This document shows, piece after piece, positions 1 to 6,457 of a stretch of DNA of 64,000 nucleotides (position 1 is the stretch's first letter; every line of letters begins with the position of its first letter). This DNA is from VBWE01 sp943372645 (GTDB taxonomy: Bacteria; Bacteroidota; Bacteroidia; Palsa-965). The position numbers and the translations under genes are program-made. The DNA is taken from positions 3,136 through 67,135 of the forward strand of contig CALRZN010000028.1 of assembly GCA_943372645.1 (NCBI GenBank). Direction: 5' to 3'. Below the pieces are notes generated by a model. That model did no database searches. It saw only the letters and a list, made by a program, of their open reading frames with translations, and had not been told where the DNA came from.

Positions 1-813
1 CATGGCAATAAATACCTGGTACGAGTTAGGTACCGGCGAGGTATAAACGGTTGAAGTAATGTCAACGTAAATTTTATTCCACGTTGCCGACGGGTTTACC
101 GTTAACCAGGGCCGGTATTCGGTCAGGTTTGTAATAATACCAATCACAAACGGGTTGTCTGCCTTGTAATGCAGTTCCATGTAAATTTTCTGTCCCGATG
201 AGGAAGGAAGGGGGAATGAGGCCGAAGATCTTACCTGGCAGTCGAAGGTGTCGTTGGTAAGATGCGCATGGCCACAGGCAATTCCTTCGTACGCATTGCC
301 GGGTGTGGTGTCTTTTTCAAACACGCCCAGGAATGGCGCGCTGGGCAGATCAATCACCGTGGTGCCGGTTCCTTCAAAGTCTTCGGTCCATGGGAACTGA
401 ACAGTTGTGAAATATTCCACATCCGGGGTAAGTGTGATGATTTTGCCCCGTTCGAGGTTTACCAGCGTATCGTATGCTTTGAAAAACGGATAAATGGCGC
501 GTGTAGCAAAAATGCCGTTCTGGATAATGCCCGCTACCACTTTCACATCGTGTTCGCCCCCGGCAAGAACCGGAATAACCGCCGGCAGTTCAAAACCACC
601 GACGAGTTCATTGTCTACATACACCCAGCCTTCGGTAATCTGCTGACTGGCAGTGCCCTGGGTAACGGTATTTACATTGGAAAGTGCAATCCGTTCAATA
701 CGGATATAGGATGGAATATCTTCTGCCGGGTCAATGAGTTTACAACCCCATTGGCTGGTAACAGTCAGTATAACAAGTAAATATACTATTCGGCGTGTAA
801 TCGTTTCAGGCAT
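1..813 (-). CDS. Putative secreted lipoprotein, 3' end beyond window
   Basis: An open minus-strand frame starts at 813 and runs off the left edge without a stop (271 codons visible). The first 24 residues form a hydrophobic signal peptide ending in ...TSQWGC, a relaxed Bacteroidota-type lipobox, so it is probably a lipoprotein. The visible part looks like beta-rich extracellular domains (for example the stretch around EDFEGTGTTVIDLPSAPFLG), resembling a carbohydrate-binding or jelly-roll module. No catalytic motif was recognised. It lies 41 bp downstream of the Gfo/Idh/MocA gene on the same strand and may share its transcript. The function is unknown. Confidence 0.75.
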   Translation of the reverse strand, partial: MPETITRRIVYLLVILTVTSQWGCKLIDPAEDIPSYIRIERIALSNVNTVTQGTASQQITEGWVYVDNELVGGFELPAVIPVLAGGEHDVKVVAGIIQNGIFATRAIYPFFKAYDTLVNLERGKIITLTPDVEYFTTVQFPWTEDFEGTGTTVIDLPSAPFLGVFEKDTTPGNAYEGIACGHAHLTNDTFDCQVRSSASFPLPSSSGQKIYMELHYKADNPFVIGIITNLTEYRPWLTVNPSATWNKIYVDITSTVYTSPVPNSYQVFIAM

Positions 814-854
814 AAGCACAGTTTCTCCAGCGCTAAAACGAACAGCCCGTTTGT

Positions 855-1850
855 TTATTGCGCAGCGGCGGCAAAATTAGCGTTCAATTTGAGTTGATCA
901 ATAATTTTATGTGCAACATCGAGTGCTTTGAAGCCATCTTCAATGGAAACCAGTGGCGTTCTGTTATTTAGAATTGCGTCGGCAAACGTTTCGAGTTCCA
1001 TTTTAATGGCATTAACCGGTTCCACGGTTGCATTTTCGAACCAGATCTGTTTTTTGCCTTTGCCTTCACCCAGGTCAATGGTAACCGAAAGCGGGTCGGG
1101 CTCGCCTTCGATGGTTTTGAGCCGGATAATATTGGCCTGTTTTTCCAGAAAATCAACGGAAATGTAAGCGTCTTTGCGAAAAAAGCGCGATTTCCGCATG
1201 TTTTTCATCGAAATACGGCTGCTGGTGAGGTTGGCTACCGCGCCGTTATCAAACTCAATACGGGCGTTGGCAATATCGGGCGTTTCGCTTACCACGGCCA
1301 CACCGCTGGCGCTGATGCGGCGGATATTGGCCGGAACGAGGCTGAGTACAATATCAATATCGTGAATCATGAGGTCGAGCACCACCGAAACGTCGGTACC
1401 TCGCGGGTTGAACTGGGCGAGGCGGTGCGTTTCAATAAACATGGGGTTGGTGCATTGTTCGCGGGCTGCAATAAATGCGGGGTTAAACCGCTCCACATGG
1501 CCCACCTGCACTTTCACATCGGCCTCCTTGGCCAGGCGCATCAGTGTGCGGCCTTCATCAACGGTGTTGGTGAGCGGCTTCTCTATAAATACGTGTTTCG
1601 ATTGTTTCAGCGCGCGGGCAGCCATTTCAAAATGGTAGAGCGTGGGCGTAACAATGTCAATCACATCGCAGGCGCTGATCAGTTCGTCGCTGCTGCTCCA
1701 GGCTTTTACCCCGAATTCGTTTTCCACGAGGCTGGCTGCGGCCGGATCGGGATCGTAAAAACCGAGCAGTTCATACTGGGCAATTTCTTTAAGCAGGCGG
1801 ATGTGTATTTTTCCCAGGTGCCCGGCACCCAATACCCCGATTTTCAACAT
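855..1850 (-). CDS. Gfo/Idh/MocA family NAD(P)-dependent oxidoreductase
   Basis: The 331-residue protein has the Rossmann nucleotide-binding motif GVLGAGHLGKIH at residues 5-16 and the family's EKP motif at residues 90-92; the Lys is the catalytic or substrate-contacting residue in this family. A C-terminal beta-sheet dehydrogenase domain follows. Members oxidise or reduce sugars, inositols or related alcohols with NAD(P); the substrate here cannot be read from the sequence. It is cytosolic, with no signal peptide. The length is normal. It is transcribed away from pcm, with which it shares a 96-bp divergent intergenic region. Confidence 0.92.
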   Translation of the reverse strand: MLKIGVLGAGHLGKIHIRLLKEIAQYELLGFYDPDPAAASLVENEFGVKAWSSSDELISACDVIDIVTPTLYHFEMAARALKQSKHVFIEKPLTNTVDEGRTLMRLAKEADVKVQVGHVERFNPAFIAAREQCTNPMFIETHRLAQFNPRGTDVSVVLDLMIHDIDIVLSLVPANIRRISASGVAVVSETPDIANARIEFDNGAVANLTSSRISMKNMRKSRFFRKDAYISVDFLEKQANIIRLKTIEGEPDPLSVTIDLGEGKGKKQIWFENATVEPVNAIKMELETFADAILNNRTPLVSIEDGFKALDVAHKIIDQLKLNANFAAAAQ

Positions 1851-1903
1851 AAGCCGTTTGATTTTTTACAAAAATAATTGTTCGGGCAAGGCGGCGGGAA
1901 GCT

Positions 1904-1911
1904 TATTTTTG
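1904..1911 (+). promoter_or_regulatory. Putative -7 promoter box for pcm
   Basis: TATTTTTG matches the Bacteroidota -7 consensus TAnnTTTG exactly and lies 35 bp upstream of the chosen pcm start at 1947. A TTG is present at 1878-1880, but its spacing of 23 bp is longer than the usual 17-21, so only the -7 box is claimed. Confidence 0.45.
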
Positions 1912-1946
1912 CGATATATCAACATTGCTTTGTTGTTTATATACTT

Positions 1947-2606
1947 ATGGAAGACTCATACCGGCACAAAGGCTTACGGAAAAAACTGATGGAAGAACTG
2001 CGCAGCAAGGGCATTGTGCAGGAGGAAGTGATACAGGCCATGGACCGGGTGCCGCGCCACCTGTTTATGGACCGGGCGTTCCTGGAGTTTGCCTATGCCG
2101 ACAAAGCTTTCCCGATCGGGGCCGGGCAAACCATTTCACAGCCGTATACCGTGGCGTTTCAGTCGCAGCTGCTCGAAATAAAAAAAGGCGACAAGGTGCT
2201 CGAAATCGGAACCGGCTCGGGCTACCAGACGGCGGTGCTGCTCGAACTGGGAGCCAAAGTGTTTACGGTAGAGCGGCAGAAAGAACTGTACGATAAAACC
2301 CGTGTGCTGCTGCCGCAGATGAAATACGATCCCAAGTTTTTTTATGGTGATGGTTATAAAGGACTGCCTGCATTTGCGCCGTTCGATAAATGTATTGTTA
2401 CCGCCGGAGCGCCTTTTATACCGCAACCGCTTGTTGATCAGCTTAAACCTGGTGGCCGGCTGGTTATACCGGTTGGGCAGGGGGATGTGCAGGTGATGAC
2501 ATTGATCATCAAAAAAAGCGATAACACTGTTGAAAAGCAGGAATTTGGTAATTTCCGGTTTGTACCTTTGCTCTCGGAAAAAGCCTGGAAGGCTCCCGGT
2601 TATTAA
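1947..2606 (+). CDS. pcm: Protein-L-isoaspartate O-methyltransferase
   Basis: This 219-residue SAM-dependent methyltransferase repairs proteins by methylating L-isoaspartyl residues. The sequence shows the PCMT signature: a Q-P-Y segment near GQTISQPYTVAFQ, the SAM motif I VLEIGTGSGYQTAVL, then TVE at the end of strand 2 and FDKCIVTAGAP as the motif II region. The frame is open upstream to 1878, but the ATG at 1947 (MEDSYRHKGL) gives the family's normal N-terminus and follows a good -7 box, so it is preferred. It is cytosolic and monocistronic. Confidence 0.95.
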   Translation: MEDSYRHKGLRKKLMEELRSKGIVQEEVIQAMDRVPRHLFMDRAFLEFAYADKAFPIGAGQTISQPYTVAFQSQLLEIKKGDKVLEIGTGSGYQTAVLLELGAKVFTVERQKELYDKTRVLLPQMKYDPKFFYGDGYKGLPAFAPFDKCIVTAGAPFIPQPLVDQLKPGGRLVIPVGQGDVQVMTLIIKKSDNTVEKQEFGNFRFVPLLSEKAWKAPGY

Positions 2607-2663
2607 CAGAAAGTCGTGTAAAACTATAAAATTGTTAAAAACTTTAGAATCATAATAAAAGGC

Positions 2664-2671
2664 TAATTTTG
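2664..2671 (+). promoter_or_regulatory. Putative -7 promoter box for the outer-membrane protein gene
   Basis: TAATTTTG matches TAnnTTTG exactly, 55 bp upstream of the start at 2727. The -33 region has only a weak T-rich match. The AT-rich context contrasts with the flanking coding sequence. Confidence 0.5.
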
Positions 2672-2726
2672 CTCAAACCCGGGTACAATGTGCCCGGATA
2701 ACTAAGTCAAACCAAAATCACACATT

Positions 2727-3635
2727 ATGAAAAAATCATCACTTTTAGTGGCAATGGCTTTCGCTGCAACGTCAGGCTTTGCTCAGCTTACCTCGAAAAG
2801 CGGGGAAACCATCCTTCCGGAGGCCGACGATTGGTCCATCGGTGTTGATGCCACGCCTTTCCTGAATTATGTTGGTAACATGTTCAACGGAAACACCGGT
2901 AACGGAGCTCCGACCTGGAACTTCCTGAACGCAAACCAGACTATCATCGGTAAAATGTACACCAGCGAAACTACCGCATACCGCGCTATTCTTCGCATCG
3001 GTCTGAACAGCCACAAAGCCGTTGCCAACATTGCTGATGCAACTGTTACAACAGCTCCGGTTTACCCGAACCTGATCACCATGAAAGAAGACGAAGCTAA
3101 ATGGGGCAACAGCTTCATCGGCATCGGCGGTGGTATGGAATGGCGTCGCGGCAAAGGCCGTCTCCAGGGTTTCTACGGTGGCGACCTGATGATCTGGTCT
3201 TCGGCTTCTAAAGCCAGCTACACTTACGGTAACGCACTTGCTGCTTCAGGCACAGTTGTTACTGTTAACAGCGGTACCACTACCGACTTCGTAGCTTCAG
3301 TTGGCCAGGCTAACCTCGTTACTGATACCTATGGTAACAGCGCACGTGTACTGAGCTGGAAATCAGGCCGTACTACCGGTTTCGGTGTACGTGGTTTCAT
3401 CGGTGCTGAATACTTCGTTCTCCCGAAACTGTCTATCGGCGGTGAATTCGGTTGGGGTCTTGGTATTGCTATGACCGGTGCAAGCGAAACAGAACTTGAA
3501 TCAGTAGGTGGTTCGCCGGCATCTGTTGGCAAACAGACACTCACTGGCGGAAAATCGTCGAACATGATGCTTGACGTTGACCGCAACGCTTTCGGAACCG
3601 GCAACGGTTCACTGCGCCTGAACTTCCACTTCTAG
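2727..3635 (+). CDS. Outer-membrane beta-barrel protein
   Basis: A 302-residue protein with a clear Sec signal peptide (MKKSSLLVAMAFAATSGFAQ) followed by alternating amphipathic strands rich in Gly and aromatic residues (WSIGVDATPFLNYVG, FIGIGGGMEWRRGKGRLQG, TTGFGVRGFIGAEYFVLPK). It ends in ...GSLRLNFHF, a terminal-aromatic barrel signature recognised by the BAM machinery. Codon use is strongly biased toward C-ending codons (AAC, ATC, TTC, GGT) compared with its neighbours, which suggests high expression. It has its own promoter and terminator and is monocistronic. Its transport or structural role is unknown. Confidence 0.85.
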   Translation: MKKSSLLVAMAFAATSGFAQLTSKSGETILPEADDWSIGVDATPFLNYVGNMFNGNTGNGAPTWNFLNANQTIIGKMYTSETTAYRAILRIGLNSHKAVANIADATVTTAPVYPNLITMKEDEAKWGNSFIGIGGGMEWRRGKGRLQGFYGGDLMIWSSASKASYTYGNALAASGTVVTVNSGTTTDFVASVGQANLVTDTYGNSARVLSWKSGRTTGFGVRGFIGAEYFVLPKLSIGGEFGWGLGIAMTGASETELESVGGSPASVGKQTLTGGKSSNMMLDVDRNAFGTGNGSLRLNFHF

Positions 3636-3657
3636 GCTAAACAATTTTGATACGATC

Positions 3658-3687
3658 AGAAGCCCTGTGCATTTGCATGGGGTTTCT
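3658..3687 (+). terminator. Rho-independent-like terminator after the outer-membrane protein gene
   Basis: AGAAGCCC (3658-3665) pairs with GGGTTTCT (3680-3687) with one G-U pair; the intervening TGTGCATTTGCATG extends the stem. It lies 23 bp after the stop. A weak T/A-rich tail follows rather than a long U run. Confidence 0.65.
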
Positions 3688-3756
3688 GGTTTATAATAAG
3701 ATCGTATAAAGTAATCCGTTTTCCAGAATTTTGTTTTTTATAAAACAGTTCTTTAT

Positions 3757-3825
3757 CCAGTCATCAGGCATTAGTCATTAGGCCCGGGAATAAGGATTGC
3801 CTAAAGACTAATGCCTGATGACTGG
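3757..3825. repeat. Long inverted repeat, CAGTCAT family (copy 1)
   Basis: A 27-bp arm at 3757-3783 (starts CCAGTCATCAGGCATTAGTC) is repeated inverted at 3799-3825 with one mismatch, across a 15-nt loop. It sits between the convergent ends of the outer-membrane protein gene and smpB. A related structure with the same ATGACTAATGCCTGATGACT words occurs at 61395-61464. It could act as a bidirectional transcription or mRNA-3'-end element, or be a REP-like mobile repeat. Confidence 0.85.
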
Positions 3826-3868
3826 AATAAGATTTATAACAGCGCGTTAGCGATGATATTTTATAGGA

Positions 3869-4318
3869 TCATTTAAACCGGCGATCCGTCTCGCGCTGCA
3901 GGTCGCGCTTTTTAATGTCGTCGCGTTTATCGAACAGCTTTTTCCCTTTGGCCAGTGCGATTTCCAGCTTGGCCAGTCCTTTTTCATTCAGGAATAAACG
4001 CACGGGGATAATGGTGAGGCCCTGGTCTTTCAGTTTCAGCTGCAGTTTGCGCAGTTCCGATTTTTTCAGGAGCAGTTTCCGGTCGCGGCGCGGGGCGTGG
4101 TTGTAGTGGGTGGCTTTTTCGTACTCTTCAATCTGTCCGTTGCGGATCCAGAGCTCTTCTTTTTCGAAAACACAATACGCCTCGGTTATGTTGGCTTTGC
4201 CCTGGCGGATGGATTTTATTTCAGTTCCGACCAATACCAAACCCGCAGTAAACTTTTCGAGAAAACTGTACTCAAATGCGGCTTTACGGTTCTTGATGTC
4301 AATTCGGTTCTGTGACAC
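3869..4318 (-). CDS. smpB: SsrA-binding protein SmpB
   Basis: The 149-residue protein binds tmRNA and delivers it to stalled ribosomes for trans-translation. The sequence shows the typical N-terminal NRKAAFEYSFLEKFTAGLVL, the GTEIKSIRQGKANI core, HYNHAPRRDRKLLL and the basic C-terminal tail KRDDIKKRDLQRETDRRFK that enters the decoding centre. The length is normal. It lies immediately downstream of the tRNA-Leu genes on the same strand, separated by a terminator hairpin. The tmRNA gene (ssrA) itself was not found in the window. Confidence 0.97.
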   Translation of the reverse strand: MSQNRIDIKNRKAAFEYSFLEKFTAGLVLVGTEIKSIRQGKANITEAYCVFEKEELWIRNGQIEEYEKATHYNHAPRRDRKLLLKKSELRKLQLKLKDQGLTIIPVRLFLNEKGLAKLEIALAKGKKLFDKRDDIKKRDLQRETDRRFK

Positions 4319-4333
4319 GGTCTGTATGAAATT

Positions 4334-4369
4334 AAAAAAGGTACCTGCAGCATTGCGGATACCTTTTTT
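4334..4369 (-). terminator. Terminator after the tRNA-Leu(CAG) gene
   Basis: AAAAAAGGTA (4334-4343) and TACCTTTTTT (4360-4369) form a stem with a U run on either strand. On the minus strand it follows the tRNA 3' end by 8 bp and precedes smpB, so it should terminate the tRNA transcript. Confidence 0.7.
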
Positions 4370-4376
4370 TGTGATG

Positions 4377-4458
4377 TGCCCAGGGAGAGACTCGAACTCT
4401 CAAGGGTATTCCCAACGGCTTCTGAGACCGCAACGTTTACCAATTTCGCCACCTGGGC
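4377..4458 (-). tRNA. tRNA-Leu (anticodon CAG)
   Basis: The minus strand reads GCCCAGG (acceptor 5') ... CCTGGGC (acceptor 3') plus discriminator A. The T arm is GAGAG-TTCGAGT-CTCTC. The D arm contains GGCGAAATTGG. The anticodon arm is GCGGT-CTCAGAA-GCCGT, giving anticodon CAG (reads CUG). A long variable arm is present, as expected for a class II tRNA. CCA is not encoded. Length is 82 nt. Confidence 0.93.
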
Positions 4459-4559
4459 ATGTCCGGAAAACCGGATACTGCAATATGTTTGAAGAACGTT
4501 GTCTGTTCTGCCAGACAAATGTACGTCAATTCAGTAAGAATGAACGTAGTTAATAAAAA

Positions 4560-4693
4560 GAACTTTCAGTGCCCAGGACTGGTTCCGAAAGTTATCGGAA
4601 CGAACCAGCACGGTTTAATAATAAAAGAACTTTCAGTGCCCAGGACTGGTTCCGATAGTTATCGGAACGAACCAGCACGGTTTAATAATAAAA
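4560..4693 (-). repeat. Two 67-bp tandem pseudo-copies of the tRNA-Leu(GAG) 3' end
   Basis: Two units (4560-4626 and 4627-4693) differ at only one base. Each reproduces, on the minus strand, the tRNA 3' segment from CCGTGCTGGTTCG to CCAGTCCTGGGCA and its 3' flank. In each, the T-loop bases AAT are replaced by an 18-bp palindrome, TTCCGATAACTATCGGAA (first unit: one base changed). The third occurrence of the flank leads into the intact tRNA at 4704. The units lack acceptor 5' strand, D arm and anticodon, so they are not tRNA genes. Confidence 0.85.
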
Positions 4694-4703
4694 GAACTTT
4701 CAG

Positions 4704-4783
4704 TGCCCAGGACTGGATTCGAACCAGCACGGTTGCCCGCCACCCCCTCAAGATGGTGCGTCTACCAATTTCGCCACCTGGGC
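4704..4783 (-). tRNA. tRNA-Leu (anticodon GAG)
   Basis: The minus strand has acceptor GCCCAGG/CCTGGGC with discriminator A, T arm ACTGG/CCAGT with loop TTCGAAT, and D region GGCGAAATTGGTAGAC. The anticodon arm is CCATC-TTGAGGG-GGTGG, giving anticodon GAG (reads CUC/CUU). CCA is not encoded; 80 nt. It is followed downstream on the same strand by two degenerate copies of its own 3' end and then by tRNA-Leu(CAG). Confidence 0.92.
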
Positions 4784-4944
4784 AGGGATAATTTTAATTC
4801 ACAATTTCGAAGAACAATAACCTGGATTTTTTGTCGTCCTTTGACAGACCAACGCGTCCTCCCGGCTTCCTGCTTTTTTAAAAGCGAACGCAAAGATACA
4901 CAGTTTCGGGATATTTGAAATAACTTGCAAAAAAAAATCTGCCG

Positions 4945-5925
4945 ATGCGCTTATTACCACTCGTTTGTGTGCCCCTGTTGTTGGTTTCTGCATGCCGGAA
5001 ACCCGCTGGAAAGATTGATTACCGCGATGCGATGCGCAACTTTGTGCAGGGCATTTCGGCCAAAGCGCGGGCTACGAATAACCGGTTTATTGTTATTCCG
5101 CAAAACGGGGAACAACTGCTCACCGAAAACGGCAGCGCCGACGGAACCCTGGTGGCCGATTACATTGCCGCCATTGACGGAACCGGCCGTGAAGACCTTC
5201 ATTTTGGGTACGACGGCGATGATATTGCCACTGCTCCCGCCGACTACAAACCAATGCTGGCCATGATGCAGCGCGCCCATGCTGCCGGTGTGCGGCCCCT
5301 GGTGACTGATTATTGCAGCACTATTGCCAATATGGATACCTCGTATGCGCGCAATGCCCGCTATGGGTTTCTTGGTTTTGCAGCTGATCACCGCGACCTG
5401 GATAACATTCCGGCCTATCCGGCGACGCCATATAACAGCAACAGCGACACCATCCGCAACCTGGCCGATGCCCGCAATTTTCTCTACATCATCAATCCCG
5501 GGGCCTATGAAACCCGCGAAGCGTACCTCGGGGCCATTGCGGCCACCAACTACGATGTGGTGGTGATGGATTTGTTTTTTAACGACGGTTCTGCGTTTAC
5601 AGCCGCCGAAATCAATGCGCTGAAAAATAAACCGTCGGGAGGCACACGCAAAATAATCTGTTACATGAGCATCGGCGAGGCCGAGACCTACCGGTACTAC
5701 TGGCAGCCGTTCTGGAGCAGCAATCCGCCCGCATTTATCGTGGCCGAAAATCCGTCGTGGGCGGGCAATGTAAAGGTGAAATACTGGGACGATACCTGGC
5801 AGGGCATCATTTACAAGAACAATAATTCGTACCTTAACGGCATTATGTCCGCCGGTTTCGACGGGGTTTACCTCGATATAATTGACGGGTTTGAATATTT
5901 TGAAGACCTTTACAGCACCGAATGA
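4945..5925 (+). CDS. TM1410-type (GH114-like) glycoside hydrolase lipoprotein
   Basis: A 326-residue secreted protein with lipobox LVSAC (Cys17). The body matches the TM1410/endo-alpha-1,4-polygalactosaminidase fold: repeated barrel-strand motifs (NRFIVIPQNGEQLL, DYCSTIANMDTSYARN, YDVVVMDLFFNDG, KIICYMSIGEAETYRYYW, GFDGVYLDIIDGFEYF) carrying acidic residues in the usual positions. Family members are thought to cleave galactosaminogalactan-like exopolysaccharides; the substrate here is unknown. Its stop overlaps the start of the next gene (ATGA), so the two are translationally coupled. First gene of a likely four-gene operon ending with cdaA. Confidence 0.82.
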   Translation: MRLLPLVCVPLLLVSACRKPAGKIDYRDAMRNFVQGISAKARATNNRFIVIPQNGEQLLTENGSADGTLVADYIAAIDGTGREDLHFGYDGDDIATAPADYKPMLAMMQRAHAAGVRPLVTDYCSTIANMDTSYARNARYGFLGFAADHRDLDNIPAYPATPYNSNSDTIRNLADARNFLYIINPGAYETREAYLGAIAATNYDVVVMDLFFNDGSAFTAAEINALKNKPSGGTRKIICYMSIGEAETYRYYWQPFWSSNPPAFIVAENPSWAGNVKVKYWDDTWQGIIYKNNNSYLNGIMSAGFDGVYLDIIDGFEYFEDLYSTE

Positions 5926-6431
5926 CGCACTTACGCCACATCCTGCTTGTTTTTGCACTGCTTGCCGGCTCCTTTTCGCTGCATGCACAGGAACCGCTGC
6001 GCCCGGGCAGTATGCTGCGCGATTCGATGTGGAGCAAAAACGACAGCCTGGTGCTTTTTGCACAGTCGTACCTCGGTACACCCTATAAATACGGAAGTTG
6101 TAACAAAGACAACGGCGGTTTCGATTGCTCCGGGTTCACGTATTTTGTGTTTTCCCATTTCGGTATTTCCATTCCCCGTGCTTCGCGTGCGTATGAACAG
6201 CTGGGTATTACCATTAAAAAAGAAGAAGCGCGGCGCGGCGATCTGATTTGTTTTACCGGCACCAAAACCACCAAGGGCGTGGGCCATGTGGGTATCGTGG
6301 TTTCCAACCCGGGCGAGCCGCTCCGGTTTATTCATGCCTCGTCGTCGAAAAACCATCCGGGTGTTGTGATCACCGAATTTGAAACCAGCGCCTACCCGAA
6401 ACGATTTGTCCGTATCTGCCGTGTAAACTGA
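5922..6431 (+). CDS. C40 family peptidase (NlpC/P60)
   Basis: A 169-residue cell-wall hydrolase with a signal peptide (MTHLRHILLVFALLAGSFSLHA). The NlpC/P60 catalytic residues are all visible: Cys in GGFDCSGFTYF, His in KGVGHVGIVVS, and a third polar residue, His, in RFIHASS. Such enzymes cut gamma-D-Glu-diamino-acid or related bonds in peptidoglycan stem peptides. The start overlaps the stop of the TM1410-type gene by 4 bp. The gene pair therefore joins a predicted polysaccharide hydrolase and a peptidoglycan hydrolase. Confidence 0.93.
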   Translation: MTHLRHILLVFALLAGSFSLHAQEPLRPGSMLRDSMWSKNDSLVLFAQSYLGTPYKYGSCNKDNGGFDCSGFTYFVFSHFGISIPRASRAYEQLGITIKKEEARRGDLICFTGTKTTKGVGHVGIVVSNPGEPLRFIHASSSKNHPGVVITEFETSAYPKRFVRICRVN

Positions 6432-6457
6432 GCAGCCAATTACGGTGTCGTTTTTAA

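Noticed and set aside
4459..4791. An open frame across the tRNA repeat region
   Set aside because: It reads through two tRNA genes and their pseudo-copies; the repetitive peptide is an artefact of the 67-bp tandem units.
4319..4945. tmRNA (ssrA) next to smpB
   Set aside because: No ssrA acceptor, tag reading frame or length of about 350 nt is present; the only RNAs here are the two tRNA-Leu genes.
4954..6081. A 375-codon minus-strand open frame across the TM1410-type and NlpC genes
   Set aside because: The plus-strand frames encode recognisable families with signal peptides; the minus frame has no family signal and is a by-product of codon bias.
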